Assembly: GCA_936936565.1 (NCBI GenBank)
Contig: CAKZIX010000055.1
Coordinates: forward strand, 1-18,513
DNA length: 18,513 nucleotides
Direction of reading: 5' to 3'
Source: an uncultured Nocardiaceae bacterium
Lineage (GTDB): Bacteria > Actinomycetota > Actinomycetes > Mycobacteriales > Mycobacteriaceae
Shown one piece after another: positions 6,015 to 13,381 of this stretch. The notes under the pieces are model-generated. The model did not search any database, was not told the DNA's origin, and saw only the letters and a list, made by a program, of their open reading frames with translations. Both the position numbers and the translations under genes were made by a program. Every line of letters starts with the position of its first letter. The stretch's first letter is position 1.

Positions 6015-6058
6015 GGACCGGGTGGATGCCTTCTGAGGGGTGGGCATCCGCCCGGTCC
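6015..6058 (+). terminator. Intrinsic hairpin after the downstream secreted-protein gene
   Basis: GGACCGGGTGGATGCC (6015-6030) pairs with GGCATCCGCCCGGTCC (6043-6058); the one imperfect position is a T-G wobble. The loop is 12 nt, and CCGTTTCC lies just beyond. It starts 17 nt after the stop codon and may also stop transcripts coming from the embR-like gene. Confidence 0.65.
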
Positions 6059-6123
6059 GGCCGTTTCCGATCCCCCGCGAACGCCGCACCGCACATGTGC
6101 GCCCGCACCCGCAGCCGGCAGGC

Positions 6124-6380
6124 GCTACTCGACCTCGAACACCACGGCAGTGGCGCCGATCCGAATCGAGTCGCCGGTGCAACCAGCCCGCCGCTACTCG
6201 ACCTCGAACACCGAGGTAGCGGCGCCGATCCGAATCGAATCGCCGGTCCAACCAGCCCGCCGCTACTCGACCTCGAACACCACGTTCGGCGCGCCGATCC
6301 GAGTCGCCGGTGGCACCAGTGAGCCGCTACTCGACCTCGAACACCACGGTGGTGGCGCCGATCCGAATCTTGTCGCCGGT
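6124..6380 (-). repeat. Tandem repeat of 64-69 bp units derived from the embR-like gene 3' end
   Basis: Units at 6124-6192 (69 bp), 6193-6261 (69 bp) and 6262-6325 (64 bp) lie head to tail. A fourth unit from 6326 to about 6380 is the real gene end. Each unit starts GCTACTCGACCTCGAACACC on the plus strand, which reads VFEVE and a TAG stop on the minus strand. The first two units differ at about 6 of 69 positions. The intergenic DNA therefore holds three degenerate copies of the last ~18 codons and stop, each with a 12-15 bp spacer. Confidence 0.9.
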
Positions 6381-7439
6381 GGAAAGCACTGCGGCAGACT
6401 CGATTTGCTCGCCGTTGAGGTAGACACCGTTGGCGGAGTTGAGATCTCGGATGGCGACGCCGCCGCGGGTGGACGAGATCTGCGCGTGGTAGCGGCTGAC
6501 CTTGGGATCGTCGAGCTCGAGGTCGTTGTCGGTCATCCGGCCGATCCGCAGCCCGTCCTGCGGAATCGGCAGCGTACGGCCGTCGGCGAGCCGAATCCGG
6601 GCGCGCTGCACCGCGTTCGGCAGTTCGTGCACCGTGGAATCCATCGCCTTGGAGAAGCGATCGGTCTCGCGGTGCGCATTCGGGTTCAACGGCTCCTGCC
6701 GTAATACCTTCTGCTCCAACTGAACCAGCGCCGGGCTGGGGTCGATGCCGAGTTCGTCGCCGAGGATGGTGCGCACCTTGCGGCACGCCTCGAGCGCGTC
6801 GGCTTGGCGCCCGGACAGGTAGAGCGCCGTGATCAGCTGGCCCCACAGCGGTTCCCGCAGCGGGTTGTCGGTCGTGAGCGCCACGAGCTCGCTGACCACG
6901 CCGGTGGCCCGACCGGCCGCGATGTCGCTGTCGATCCGCGACGAGACGGTGAGCAGGCGCTCCTCGTCCATGGCCGCGGCGAAGTCGTCGGCGAAGCGCA
7001 GCCCACGCAGGTCGGCCAGCGCCGCACCGCTCCACTCGTCGAGGGCGGCGCGGAAATGCCCGCCCGCCAACACCGCAGCGCCGGCGTCGGCGTCGCGCGC
7101 GCCCTGGGTGCGGTGCTTCTCGAACCGGCCCAGGTCGCACTCGTCGTCGGAGATCTCCAGGCGGTAGCCGGGCGCCACGGTGCGCACCACATCGTCGATA
7201 CCTACCGCCCGCAACGACTTTCGCAGGTTCGACACGAACACCTGCAGGCTGGAGGCGTACGCGTCGGGCGGATCGTCGTTCCAGATGGCGTCGGCCAACG
7301 CGTCCGACGGCACCACCCGCCGCCGGTTGACGACCAGCGTGGCGAGCATGGCGCGGGGCTTGGGCCCGCCGACCGCGATCACCTGGCCGTCGACCAGCAC
7401 CTGCACCGGTCCGAGGACACGAATGTCCAAACGGGCCAC
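6327..7439 (-). CDS. EmbR-like SARP-family transcriptional regulator with FHA domain
   Basis: The 370-aa protein has three parts. Residues 4-95 are an OmpR-like winged-helix DNA-binding domain of the SARP type (LGPVQVLVDG, SSLQVFVSNLRKSLR, VRTVAPGYRL). Residues ~100-245 are a bacterial transcriptional activation domain (CDLGRFEKH, REPLWGQLITALYLSGRQADAL). Residues ~295-370 are a forkhead-associated domain with IGR (299-301), SRYH (315-318) and NSAN (334-337), the phosphothreonine-binding residues. This order and length match EmbR of Mycobacterium tuberculosis, which is recognised by a Ser/Thr kinase. A similar phospho-dependent control is likely, but the target genes are unknown. The GTG at 7439 follows GGGGAGGGA and fits the family start; an in-frame alternative lies at 7475. 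The gene starts 42 nt after fba ends, so the two may be co-transcribed. Confidence 0.88.
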   Translation of the reverse strand: MARLDIRVLGPVQVLVDGQVIAVGGPKPRAMLATLVVNRRRVVPSDALADAIWNDDPPDAYASSLQVFVSNLRKSLRAVGIDDVVRTVAPGYRLEISDDECDLGRFEKHRTQGARDADAGAAVLAGGHFRAALDEWSGAALADLRGLRFADDFAAAMDEERLLTVSSRIDSDIAAGRATGVVSELVALTTDNPLREPLWGQLITALYLSGRQADALEACRKVRTILGDELGIDPSPALVQLEQKVLRQEPLNPNAHRETDRFSKAMDSTVHELPNAVQRARIRLADGRTLPIPQDGLRIGRMTDNDLELDDPKVSRYHAQISSTRGGVAIRDLNSANGVYLNGEQIESAAVLSTGDKIRIGATTVVFEVE

Positions 7440-7481
7440 ATTCCCTCCCCTCGCCGGGCGCGACCCAGCGTCCACGCAGGC

Positions 7482-8519
7482 TTACCCAGCCGACACGGAG
7501 CGGCTCGACGACTTCAGGTCGTTGCACGCCTCCACGACACGGGCGGCCATGTTGGTCTCCGCCTTCTTCAGGTAGCTGCGCGGGTCGTAGGTCTTCTTGT
7601 TGCCGACTTCGCCGTCGATCTTGAGCACGCCATCGTAGTTCGCGAACATGTGCGCCGCGACGGGACGGGTGAACGCGTACTGGGTGTCGGTGTCGACGTT
7701 CATCTTGACGACGCCGTACTCGAGCGAGGCCTCGATTTCGCTCTTGAGCGAGCCCGAACCGCCGTGGAACACGAAGTCGAACGGCTTGGCACCGGGTTCC
7801 AGCCCCAGCTTGGCGGCCGCGACGCGCTGGCCTTCGGCGAGCACCTCGGGCTTGAGCACGACGTTGCCCGGCTTGTAGACGCCGTGCACGTTGCCGAACG
7901 TGGCGGCGAGCAGGTACTTGCCCTTCTCACCGTGACCGAGCGCGTCGATCGTCTTCTCGAAATCTTCCGAGGACGTGTACAGCTTCTCGTTGATCTCGGC
8001 CTCGACACCGTCCTCCTCGCCACCGACGACGCCGATCTCGACCTCGAGGATGATCTTGGCGGCGGCGGCCTGGGCCAGCAGCTCCTGCGCGATCTGCAGG
8101 TTCTCGTCGATCGGCACGGCGGAGCCGTCCCACATGTGCGACTGGAACAGCGGGTTCTCACCACGCGCGACGCGCTCGGCGGAGATCGCCAGCAGCGGGC
8201 GGACGAAGCCGTCGAGCTTGTCTTTGGGGCAGTGGTCGGTGTGCAGCGCGATCGTCACGTCGTATTTGGCGGCGATGACGTGGGTGAACTCGGCGAGCGC
8301 GACCGCACCGGTGACCATGTCCTTGACGCCGAGACCGGAACCGAACTCCGAGCCACCGGTCGAGAACTGGATGATGCCGTCGCTGCCGGCGTCCGCGAAG
8401 CCCTTGATCGCGGCGTTGATGGTCTCCGACGACGTGCAGTTGATCGCCGGGAACGCGAAGGAATGCTCCTTGGCCCGGGCAATCATCTCGGCGTAGACCT
8501 CAGGGGTTGCGATGGGCAC
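7482..8519 (-). CDS. fba: Class II fructose-bisphosphate aldolase
   Basis: The 345-aa protein interconverts fructose-1,6-bisphosphate with dihydroxyacetone phosphate and glyceraldehyde-3-phosphate in glycolysis and gluconeogenesis. Class II signatures are clear: HTDHCPKD with Asp95 and the zinc ligand His96, LEVEIGVVGGEEDG (159-172), GNVHGVYKPGN with His212, and FHGGSGS with His252. Those positions agree with the mycobacterial enzyme as I remember it, and the length is normal. It starts with GTG at 8519, behind GGAGG with 8 nt spacing. The DedA gene diverges upstream, as I recall in M. tuberculosis (Rv0363c-Rv0364). Confidence 0.97.
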   Translation of the reverse strand: MPIATPEVYAEMIARAKEHSFAFPAINCTSSETINAAIKGFADAGSDGIIQFSTGGSEFGSGLGVKDMVTGAVALAEFTHVIAAKYDVTIALHTDHCPKDKLDGFVRPLLAISAERVARGENPLFQSHMWDGSAVPIDENLQIAQELLAQAAAAKIILEVEIGVVGGEEDGVEAEINEKLYTSSEDFEKTIDALGHGEKGKYLLAATFGNVHGVYKPGNVVLKPEVLAEGQRVAAAKLGLEPGAKPFDFVFHGGSGSLKSEIEASLEYGVVKMNVDTDTQYAFTRPVAAHMFANYDGVLKIDGEVGNKKTYDPRSYLKKAETNMAARVVEACNDLKSSSRSVSAG

Positions 8520-8527
8520 CTGACAGA

Positions 8528-8589
8528 CCTCCGTGTGCTGAGTTGCCTCGTTAGCCTCGCCCGCGCGAGGAATTTCGCCTCACACCCTA
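8528..8589 (-). promoter_or_regulatory. Candidate fba promoter and leader
   Basis: On the minus strand, TAGGGT (8589-8584) fits a TAnnnT -10, and the ribosome-binding site GGAGG lies at 8532-8528. This implies a leader of roughly 58 nt, which contains a small perfect hairpin, CCTCGC-CCGC-GCGAGG (8555-8570). The -35 is not recognisable. I see no known riboswitch. Confidence 0.35.
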
Positions 8590-8651
8590 GCCAAGCGGTT
8601 CGGCGCGGACCGCCCGCACCACAGATTTGCCCGGCTTGCGCAGCGCCCAGA

Positions 8652-8682
8652 TTGAGCCGTGCGGCCCGTGCGCCGGTACCCT
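8652..8682 (+). promoter_or_regulatory. Candidate leaderless promoter of the first DedA gene
   Basis: TTGAGC (8652-8657), a 19-bp spacer and TACCCT (8677-8682) lie 7 nt before the GTG start at 8690, so transcription should begin at the start codon. No Shine-Dalgarno sequence is present before the GTG. Confidence 0.45.
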
Positions 8683-8689
8683 AGGCCGA

Positions 8690-9403
8690 GTGAGCCTTCT
8701 CGCTGCGACCGATTCGGTGACCCACCTGGCGCTGATGCCGAACTGGCTGGACCCGATGTGGTTGCTGACCGACGATCCGAAGGTCGACGGCGACGGGCCG
8801 TTCGCCAACGTGGTGCTGCCGGCGATCCTGGTCATCGTCTTCATCGAGACCGGCCTGCTGTTCCCGCTGCTGCCAGGTGATTCGCTGCTGTTCACCGGTG
8901 GCCTGCTGGCCGCGCAGCCGAACCCGCCGGTGTCGATCTGGGTGCTCGCCCCGCTCACCGCGCTGGTGGCGATCGCCGGTGACCAGACGGCCTATTTCAT
9001 CGGCCGCAAGATCGGTCCGGCCTTGTTCCAGAAGGAAGACTCGCGCTTCTTCAAGAAGCACTACGTGACGGAAACCCACGCGTTCTTCGAGAAGTACGGC
9101 CCGAAGACGATCATCCTTGCCCGATTCGTCCCAATTGTGCGGACTTTCACACCGGTGCTCGCCGGCGTCTCCCAGATGACGTACCGCAAGTTCCTGGCCT
9201 TCGACATCGTCGGCGGCATCCTGTGGGGCGCGGGCGTCACGCTGTGTGGCTACTTCCTCGGCAACATCGCGTTCATCCGCGACAACGTCGAGGCGATCTT
9301 CCTGCTGATCGTGTTCGTTTCGATCCTGCCCGGCATCGTCGCCGTGGCCCGCAAGCTGTTCGAATCGCGGCGCGCCGACGCGCGCGCCGACCAATCGGCC
9401 TAG
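8690..9403 (+). CDS. DedA family membrane protein (first of a pair)
   Basis: The 237-aa polytopic protein has the DedA/VTT domain. Glu53 in VFIETGLL is followed by LLPGDSLLFTGG (61-72), the re-entrant acidic motif. GDQTAYFIGRKIG (97-109) follows, then ARFVPIVRTFTPVLAGV (144-160) with the paired arginines Arg145 and Arg151, and hydrophobic helices to ~225. DedA proteins are inner-membrane proteins linked to membrane homeostasis, proton-dependent transport and, in some members, recycling of the undecaprenyl-phosphate carrier. The GTG at 8690 is chosen because TACCCT precedes it by 7 nt; an ATG at 8735 is possible. The second DedA gene begins 3 nt after the stop. Confidence 0.9.
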   Translation: MSLLAATDSVTHLALMPNWLDPMWLLTDDPKVDGDGPFANVVLPAILVIVFIETGLLFPLLPGDSLLFTGGLLAAQPNPPVSIWVLAPLTALVAIAGDQTAYFIGRKIGPALFQKEDSRFFKKHYVTETHAFFEKYGPKTIILARFVPIVRTFTPVLAGVSQMTYRKFLAFDIVGGILWGAGVTLCGYFLGNIAFIRDNVEAIFLLIVFVSILPGIVAVARKLFESRRADARADQSA

Positions 9404-9406
9404 CCC

Positions 9407-10072
9407 ATGTTCGGCGTGGACGCGCTGGAGACGGCCGGCCCCACCGTGGTGTGGCTGATCGTCGTCACGTTCGTGTTTCTCGAGTGCGCGTTCATCATCG
9501 GGCTGTTCCTGCCGGGCGATTCGCTGCTGATCACGGCGGGCATCGTGCTCGCCGCGCACGAGGCAGGCACCACGCACGTCTGGACGCTGTCCGCCGGGGC
9601 GATGGCGGCGGCGATCGCGGGCAACCAGGTGGGCTACATGATCGGCCAGCGCACCGGTTCCAAGCTGCATGCCCGCCGCAACGCGCGGTATCTCAACGCC
9701 GAGAACCTGCACAAGGTGAACGTGCTGCTGGACCGGCACGGCTTCTTCGCGGTCCTCGTCGCGCGCTGGATTCCGTGGGTGCGCACGCTGTGCCCGCTGG
9801 TCGCCGGCGCGGCCAAGATGGATCCGCGCAAGTACACCATCGCCAGCACCCTCGGCGCCATCGTGTGGGCGCCGGTGCTGCTGCTGCTCGGCTTCTATGC
9901 CGGCACCGTGATCGAGCGGATCGAATGGCTGCTGCCGGTGGTCATCGGCACGCTGCTGGCGATGCTCGTGGTCGGCACCGTCCTAGGCGTGCGCCACTAC
10001 CTGCAGGAGATGGCGAACCCCGAAGAGGACGCCCTGATCGACGAGTTGCACGATCACCCGCACACCGCCTGA
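9407..10072 (+). CDS. DedA family membrane protein (second of a pair)
   Basis: The 221-aa DedA/VTT protein shows the same landmarks as its neighbour: Glu26 in VFLECAFIIG, FLPGDSLLITAG (34-45), GNQVGYMIGQRTG (72-84), and ARWIPWVRTLCPLVAGA (119-135) with Arg120 and Arg126. It ends with two hydrophobic segments and an acidic tail. It carries Asn where the first copy has Asp in the G(D/N)Q motif, and overall divergence is large, so this is an old duplication. The start lies 3 nt after the previous stop, so the two are translated from one mRNA and could form a hetero-oligomer (inference). Confidence 0.9.
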   Translation: MFGVDALETAGPTVVWLIVVTFVFLECAFIIGLFLPGDSLLITAGIVLAAHEAGTTHVWTLSAGAMAAAIAGNQVGYMIGQRTGSKLHARRNARYLNAENLHKVNVLLDRHGFFAVLVARWIPWVRTLCPLVAGAAKMDPRKYTIASTLGAIVWAPVLLLLGFYAGTVIERIEWLLPVVIGTLLAMLVVGTVLGVRHYLQEMANPEEDALIDELHDHPHTA

Positions 10073-10141
10073 GTCGCCACACTTTCGATCCGGCGCCGTG
10101 GCGGGCTGGCGCTACCACCGCCGCCCGATGAGAATCGACGC

Positions 10142-10201
10142 ATGAGCGCACGCACACAGCGATTCACCGGCACCGGCCGCGCGTGCGAGACGAATCCGTG
10201 A
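10142..10201 (+). CDS. Possible 19-codon upstream ORF coupled to the Asp23-like gene
   Basis: The ATG at 10142 opens a frame of 19 codons. Its TGA (10199-10201) overlaps the preferred GTG start of the Asp23-like gene (10198), giving GTGA. No strong ribosome-binding site precedes it. It may serve only to deliver ribosomes to the next start, or be chance. Confidence 0.2.
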   Translation: MSARTQRFTGTGRACETNP

Positions 10202-10494
10202 ACGAGACCGCCGCAGTGGAAGTCGCCGCGGCGGTGGTGGCTGAGGTTCCCGGGGTCGCCGGGCTGCACGCGGGTGAGTTCGGCGAGGTGGCCACATACC
10301 TGCCCAACCGTAAAGTGATCGGCATCCGGCAGACCGCCGACTCGGCGCGCACCGAAGTACACATCGTGGTGCACCTCGACGCGCCGGTACACCAGACCGC
10401 CGCCAGGGTCCGCGCCGCCCTCGCCGCAGTGGTCGGCGGTGCCGTCGACGTGATCGTCGAAGACGTCGTCGAACCGCAGACCGGGGCCCGATGA
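10198..10494 (+). CDS. Asp23/Gls24-like small protein
   Basis: The 98-aa single-domain protein has the Asp23-like pattern: an N-terminal helix (VEVAAAVVAEVPGVAGLH), FGEVATYLPNRKVIGI, EVHIVVHLDAPVHQTAARVRAAL and a final strand VDVIVEDVV. In Firmicutes, Asp23 proteins attach to the membrane through partner proteins and are linked to envelope stress; actinobacteria carry short versions in clusters with small membrane proteins, as here. The start is uncertain: GTG at 10198 (chosen, domain begins here) or GTG at 10183. The stop overlaps the next ORF as ATGA. Confidence 0.7.
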   Translation: MNETAAVEVAAAVVAEVPGVAGLHAGEFGEVATYLPNRKVIGIRQTADSARTEVHIVVHLDAPVHQTAARVRAALAAVVGGAVDVIVEDVVEPQTGAR

Positions 10495-10565
10495 CAGATC
10501 GTCGCGCAGCGCTCAGCTCGGCCGAACGGGCGCAGGTGTCCCGCACAACACAGGAGGCTTCATGA
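10491..10565 (+). CDS. 24-codon ORF bridging the Asp23-like and DUF2273-like genes
   Basis: ATG at 10491 overlaps the stop of the Asp23-like gene (ATGA), and its own TGA (10563-10565) overlaps the ATG of the next gene (ATGA again). The peptide MTDRRAALSSAERAQVSRTT plus QEAS is hydrophilic, with no recognisable domain. The AGGAGG that serves the next gene lies inside it. It may be a translational coupler, or a very short functional peptide. Confidence 0.4.
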   Translation: MTDRRAALSSAERAQVSRTTQEAS

Positions 10566-10741
10566 ACGCATCGAGCTTGGGACTCATCGCCGGATTGCTG
10601 CTCGGCGTCGCCGCAGCCGCCGGCGGATTCACCGGATTCCTGATCGCCCTGGTGCTCGGCGTGATCGGATTTCTCGTCGGCGGCCAGCGCGACGGCGAAT
10701 TCGACCTCAGCGCACTGTTTTCGAACCGCGGCCGGGGTTGA
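10562..10741 (+). CDS. DUF2273-like small membrane protein
   Basis: The 59-aa protein starts at an ATG 4 nt after a perfect AGGAGG (10552-10557). It has two hydrophobic segments (about 6-20 and 23-42, Gly/Ala/Leu-rich) and a polar tail, GGQRDGEFDLSALFSNRGRG. Size, composition and position after an Asp23-like gene match DUF2273 proteins, which are small membrane partners in Asp23 clusters. It probably recruits the Asp23-like protein to the membrane (inference). Its 3' end overlaps the convergent MFS gene by 35 bp. Confidence 0.75.
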   Translation: MNASSLGLIAGLLLGVAAAAGGFTGFLIALVLGVIGFLVGGQRDGEFDLSALFSNRGRG

Positions 10742-12041
10742 GGCGCGGCACCCAGCGATACATCGCGGCGGCGCCGAGCGCACCCAGCCCGCCGAGCGCG
10801 ACGGCGGCCGCACCCAGTGCCGTCACCGCGCTGATCGCGCCGACCACGATCGGTCCGGAAAACATTCCGACGTCGTGGGTGAGCCGCCACGCACCGAGGA
10901 ACTCCGCGCGCTGTCCGGGCGGGCTGACATCGGCGCCGACGGTCATGATGACGCCGTTGGACAGCCCGTTGCCGAAGCCGAGCAGCAGCGCCGCGACGAC
11001 CACGCTGAGCTGTCCGCCGAGCAGGGGCATCGCCAGGTAGCCGAGCGCGAACATCACCATGGACGGGACGCCGACGGCATGGCGGCCGAAGCGGTCCATC
11101 CACACCCCCGACGGGTAGGACATCAGCACATCGATGGCGCCGGCCAGTCCGAACACCAAACTCGTTGCCGCCGGGCTCATTCCGACGTGTGCCGCCCACA
11201 GTGGCAGCAGCGCCTGCTTGGCGGCGCGGGCCGCGCCCATCAGCAGGGCGGCGCTGCCGAGGGTGGCCAGCAGCCGCCGGTGTTCGACGACGACGCCGAG
11301 CACGCCGCGCTGCACGGGCGCCGGACCGGCGGTGTCGATGTCGGGCACCGTGAACATCAACGCCGCCGCCACCAGGATCGCCGCGCAGTGCAACCACAGG
11401 CCGCCGTCCAGGCCCAGCGTCCCGACGACGGCGGCACCGGCGAACGGGCCGACGAACATGCCCAACCGCATGCATCCGGCGAACGTGGACAGCGCCTTGC
11501 CGCGGTCCGCCGGCGCCACGGCCGCCACGATGTAGGACTGGCGGGCCAGCCCCCACACGGCATTCGCGATGCCGGACAACAACATTCCCGCCGCAAGGGC
11601 GCCCAGGTGGGGCGCGAGGATGCACAGCAGCAGCCCGCCGGCGCCGAAGACCGAACCCAGCAGGATCGCCAGCCGCTCGCCGATGCGCGCGACCGCGCGC
11701 CCGGCGGGCAGGTCGCCGAGCACCATCCCCAGCCCGTTGAGCGCGACGATCACCCCGGCGACACCGGGCGAGGCGCCCAGCTCGAGCGCCTTCAGCGCGA
11801 AAATCGGTGCGCTGGCACCGAATCCGAAGCCGGAGACGACGGCGGGCAGGTACACCTGCAGCGCCATCGTCCGCTTCGGGACGAGCGGGCCGGATTCCAC
11901 CGTCCCAGCGTCCCGTACCGCCCCAGTCGAGGGCGCCGCGCCTGCGCGCGAGCCGGAATCGGCGGGCACCGACGAGCCGTCACGCACGTCCGTCGCGTTG
12001 GAACAGGAATCGGAATCCGACGCGGCGGTGCGCCAGGTCAC
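10707..12041 (-). CDS. MFS transporter, last gene of the sulfur-type operon
   Basis: The protein has about 12 hydrophobic segments in an MFS pattern. A cytoplasmic-loop motif GDLPAGRAVARIGER follows the second helix, and SYPSGVWMDRFGRH follows the eighth, the two pseudo-symmetric copies of the MFS A-motif. It probably exports or imports a small molecule; the substrate is unknown. The longest coupled start is a GTG at 12041 overlapping the monooxygenase stop (GTGA), which adds a ~58-residue disordered Ser/Asp-rich N-terminus (444 aa in all). GTG at 11900 and ATG at 11867 are alternatives that begin just before the first helix. The gene ends inside the convergent DUF2273-like gene. Confidence 0.85.
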   Translation of the reverse strand: MTWRTAASDSDSCSNATDVRDGSSVPADSGSRAGAAPSTGAVRDAGTVESGPLVPKRTMALQVYLPAVVSGFGFGASAPIFALKALELGASPGVAGVIVALNGLGMVLGDLPAGRAVARIGERLAILLGSVFGAGGLLLCILAPHLGALAAGMLLSGIANAVWGLARQSYIVAAVAPADRGKALSTFAGCMRLGMFVGPFAGAAVVGTLGLDGGLWLHCAAILVAAALMFTVPDIDTAGPAPVQRGVLGVVVEHRRLLATLGSAALLMGAARAAKQALLPLWAAHVGMSPAATSLVFGLAGAIDVLMSYPSGVWMDRFGRHAVGVPSMVMFALGYLAMPLLGGQLSVVVAALLLGFGNGLSNGVIMTVGADVSPPGQRAEFLGAWRLTHDVGMFSGPIVVGAISAVTALGAAAVALGGLGALGAAAMYRWVPRLNPGRGSKTVR

Positions 12042-13381
12042 TGAGCGCGCTCGGCGGGCCGCGCGTGCGGATCGGCGGGCACCGGAAGGCCGAAGTGGTC
12101 GCGCAGGGTGGTGCCGGTGTACTCGGTGCGGAACAGCTTGCGCTGCTGCAGGATCGGCACCACGGTTGCGGCGAACACCTCGAGCCCGCCCGGGTAGTAC
12201 GGCGGCATCACGTTGAAGCCGTCGGCGGCACCCTGGGTGAACCACTCCTCGATGGTGTCGGCGACCTGTTCCGGGGTGCCGGCGAACACCCGGTGCCCGC
12301 GGGCGCCGGCGAGCCGGTGCAGCAGCTTGCGCACGGTCGGCCGCTCGCGGGCCACGATGCCGGCCACCACCTGTCGGCGGCTGGCCGCGTTGTCGGTGAC
12401 ATCGCCTGCATCGGAGAACAATTCGAGCGGCACCGGCTCGTCGAGCGGCAGGTGCCGCAGGCTCGTCCCGGCGATGCCCTCCAATTGTTTCAGGCCGTAC
12501 TCGGGCACCGTGAGCTCGTTGAACTCGTCTTCCAATCGCTTGGCCGCGGCCTCGGTGTCGGCGATGAACGGGCTGATGCCGGGCAGGATCTTGACGTGCT
12601 CGGGGTTGCGCCCGAAGGACTTTGCCCGCGCCTTGATGTCGGCGTAGAACGCTTGCGCATCCGAAAGGCGTTGGTGTGCAGTGAAAATCGCCTCCGCGTA
12701 CTGCCCGGCGAAGGCGCGCCCGTCGTTGCTGGCCCCGGCCTGCACCAGTACCGGATAGCCCTGTGGGGTACGCGGCGCCTGGAACGGGCCGCGCACGCGC
12801 AGGTGCCGCCCGACGAAGTTGATCTCGTGAATCTTGTCCGGATCGGCGTACACGCCCGACGCGCGGTCACCCACGATCGCGTCGTCTTCCCAGCTGCTCC
12901 ACAACGCGATCACGGCGTCGACGAATTCCCGTGCGCGCTCGTAGCGTTCGGCGTGCTCGGGGTGCTTGGCGAGCCCGAAGTTCGCCGCCGCGAGGTCGGT
13001 TCCGGTGGTCACGATGTTCCACCCGGCGCGCCCGCCGGACAGGTGGTCCAGGGAGGAGAACAGCCGCGCCAGGTTGTAAGGCTCGTAGTAGGTCGTCGAT
13101 GCCGTCGCGATCAGGCCCAGGTGCGTGGTGGCCGCAGCGATCGCGGTGAGCAGGGTGATCGGCTCGAGCCCGTGCGCCGCATTGTGTTTGACGTTGGTGC
13201 GCAACGCGGGACCGTCGGCGAAGAACACCGCGTCCAGCTTCGCGGCCTCGGCGGTGCGGCCGATCTGCTGGTAGTAGTCGATGTCGTAGAGCCGGTCCGA
13301 GCCCGACAGCGGGTGCCGCCAGGCCGCCTCGTGGTGGCCGGACGGATAGATGAAGGCATTCAGCGACAGTTGTCTGCTCAC
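12038..13381 (-). CDS. FMN-dependent monooxygenase, NtaA/SnaA/DszA type
   Basis: The 447-aa flavin-dependent monooxygenase is of the luciferase-like superfamily and clearly the NtaA/SnaA/DszA branch: NAFIYPSGHHEAAWRHP (8-24), DAVFFADGP, YYEPYNLARLFSSLDHLSGGRAGWNIVTT and GYPVLVQAGASNDGR. Members use FMNH2 and O2, supplied by a separate reductase, to open C-S or C-N bonds. Beside a sulfonate-type ABC transporter, a desulfurising role on an imported organosulfur compound is the best guess; the exact substrate is unknown. The GTG at 13381 overlaps the ATPase stop (GTGA), and its stop overlaps the MFS start. No flavin reductase gene is in the window. Confidence 0.9.
   Translation of the reverse strand: MSRQLSLNAFIYPSGHHEAAWRHPLSGSDRLYDIDYYQQIGRTAEAAKLDAVFFADGPALRTNVKHNAAHGLEPITLLTAIAAATTHLGLIATASTTYYEPYNLARLFSSLDHLSGGRAGWNIVTTGTDLAAANFGLAKHPEHAERYERAREFVDAVIALWSSWEDDAIVGDRASGVYADPDKIHEINFVGRHLRVRGPFQAPRTPQGYPVLVQAGASNDGRAFAGQYAEAIFTAHQRLSDAQAFYADIKARAKSFGRNPEHVKILPGISPFIADTEAAAKRLEDEFNELTVPEYGLKQLEGIAGTSLRHLPLDEPVPLELFSDAGDVTDNAASRRQVVAGIVARERPTVRKLLHRLAGARGHRVFAGTPEQVADTIEEWFTQGAADGFNVMPPYYPGGLEVFAATVVPILQQRKLFRTEYTGTTLRDHFGLPVPADPHARPAERAQ

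Noticed and set aside
6124..6325. CRISPR-like array
   Set aside because: Units are contiguous with no unique spacers, the repeat itself is 64-69 bp and derived from the neighbouring gene, and no cas genes are present.
5944..7527. Minus-strand frame of 527 codons through the repeat region and the regulator
   Set aside because: Its sequence is Arg/Ala-rich shadow coding of the EmbR-like gene in another frame. The part over the 69-bp units only reflects the repeat.
6804..8684. Plus-strand frame of 626 codons
   Set aside because: It is antisense to fba and the EmbR-like gene, both of which have unmistakable motifs.
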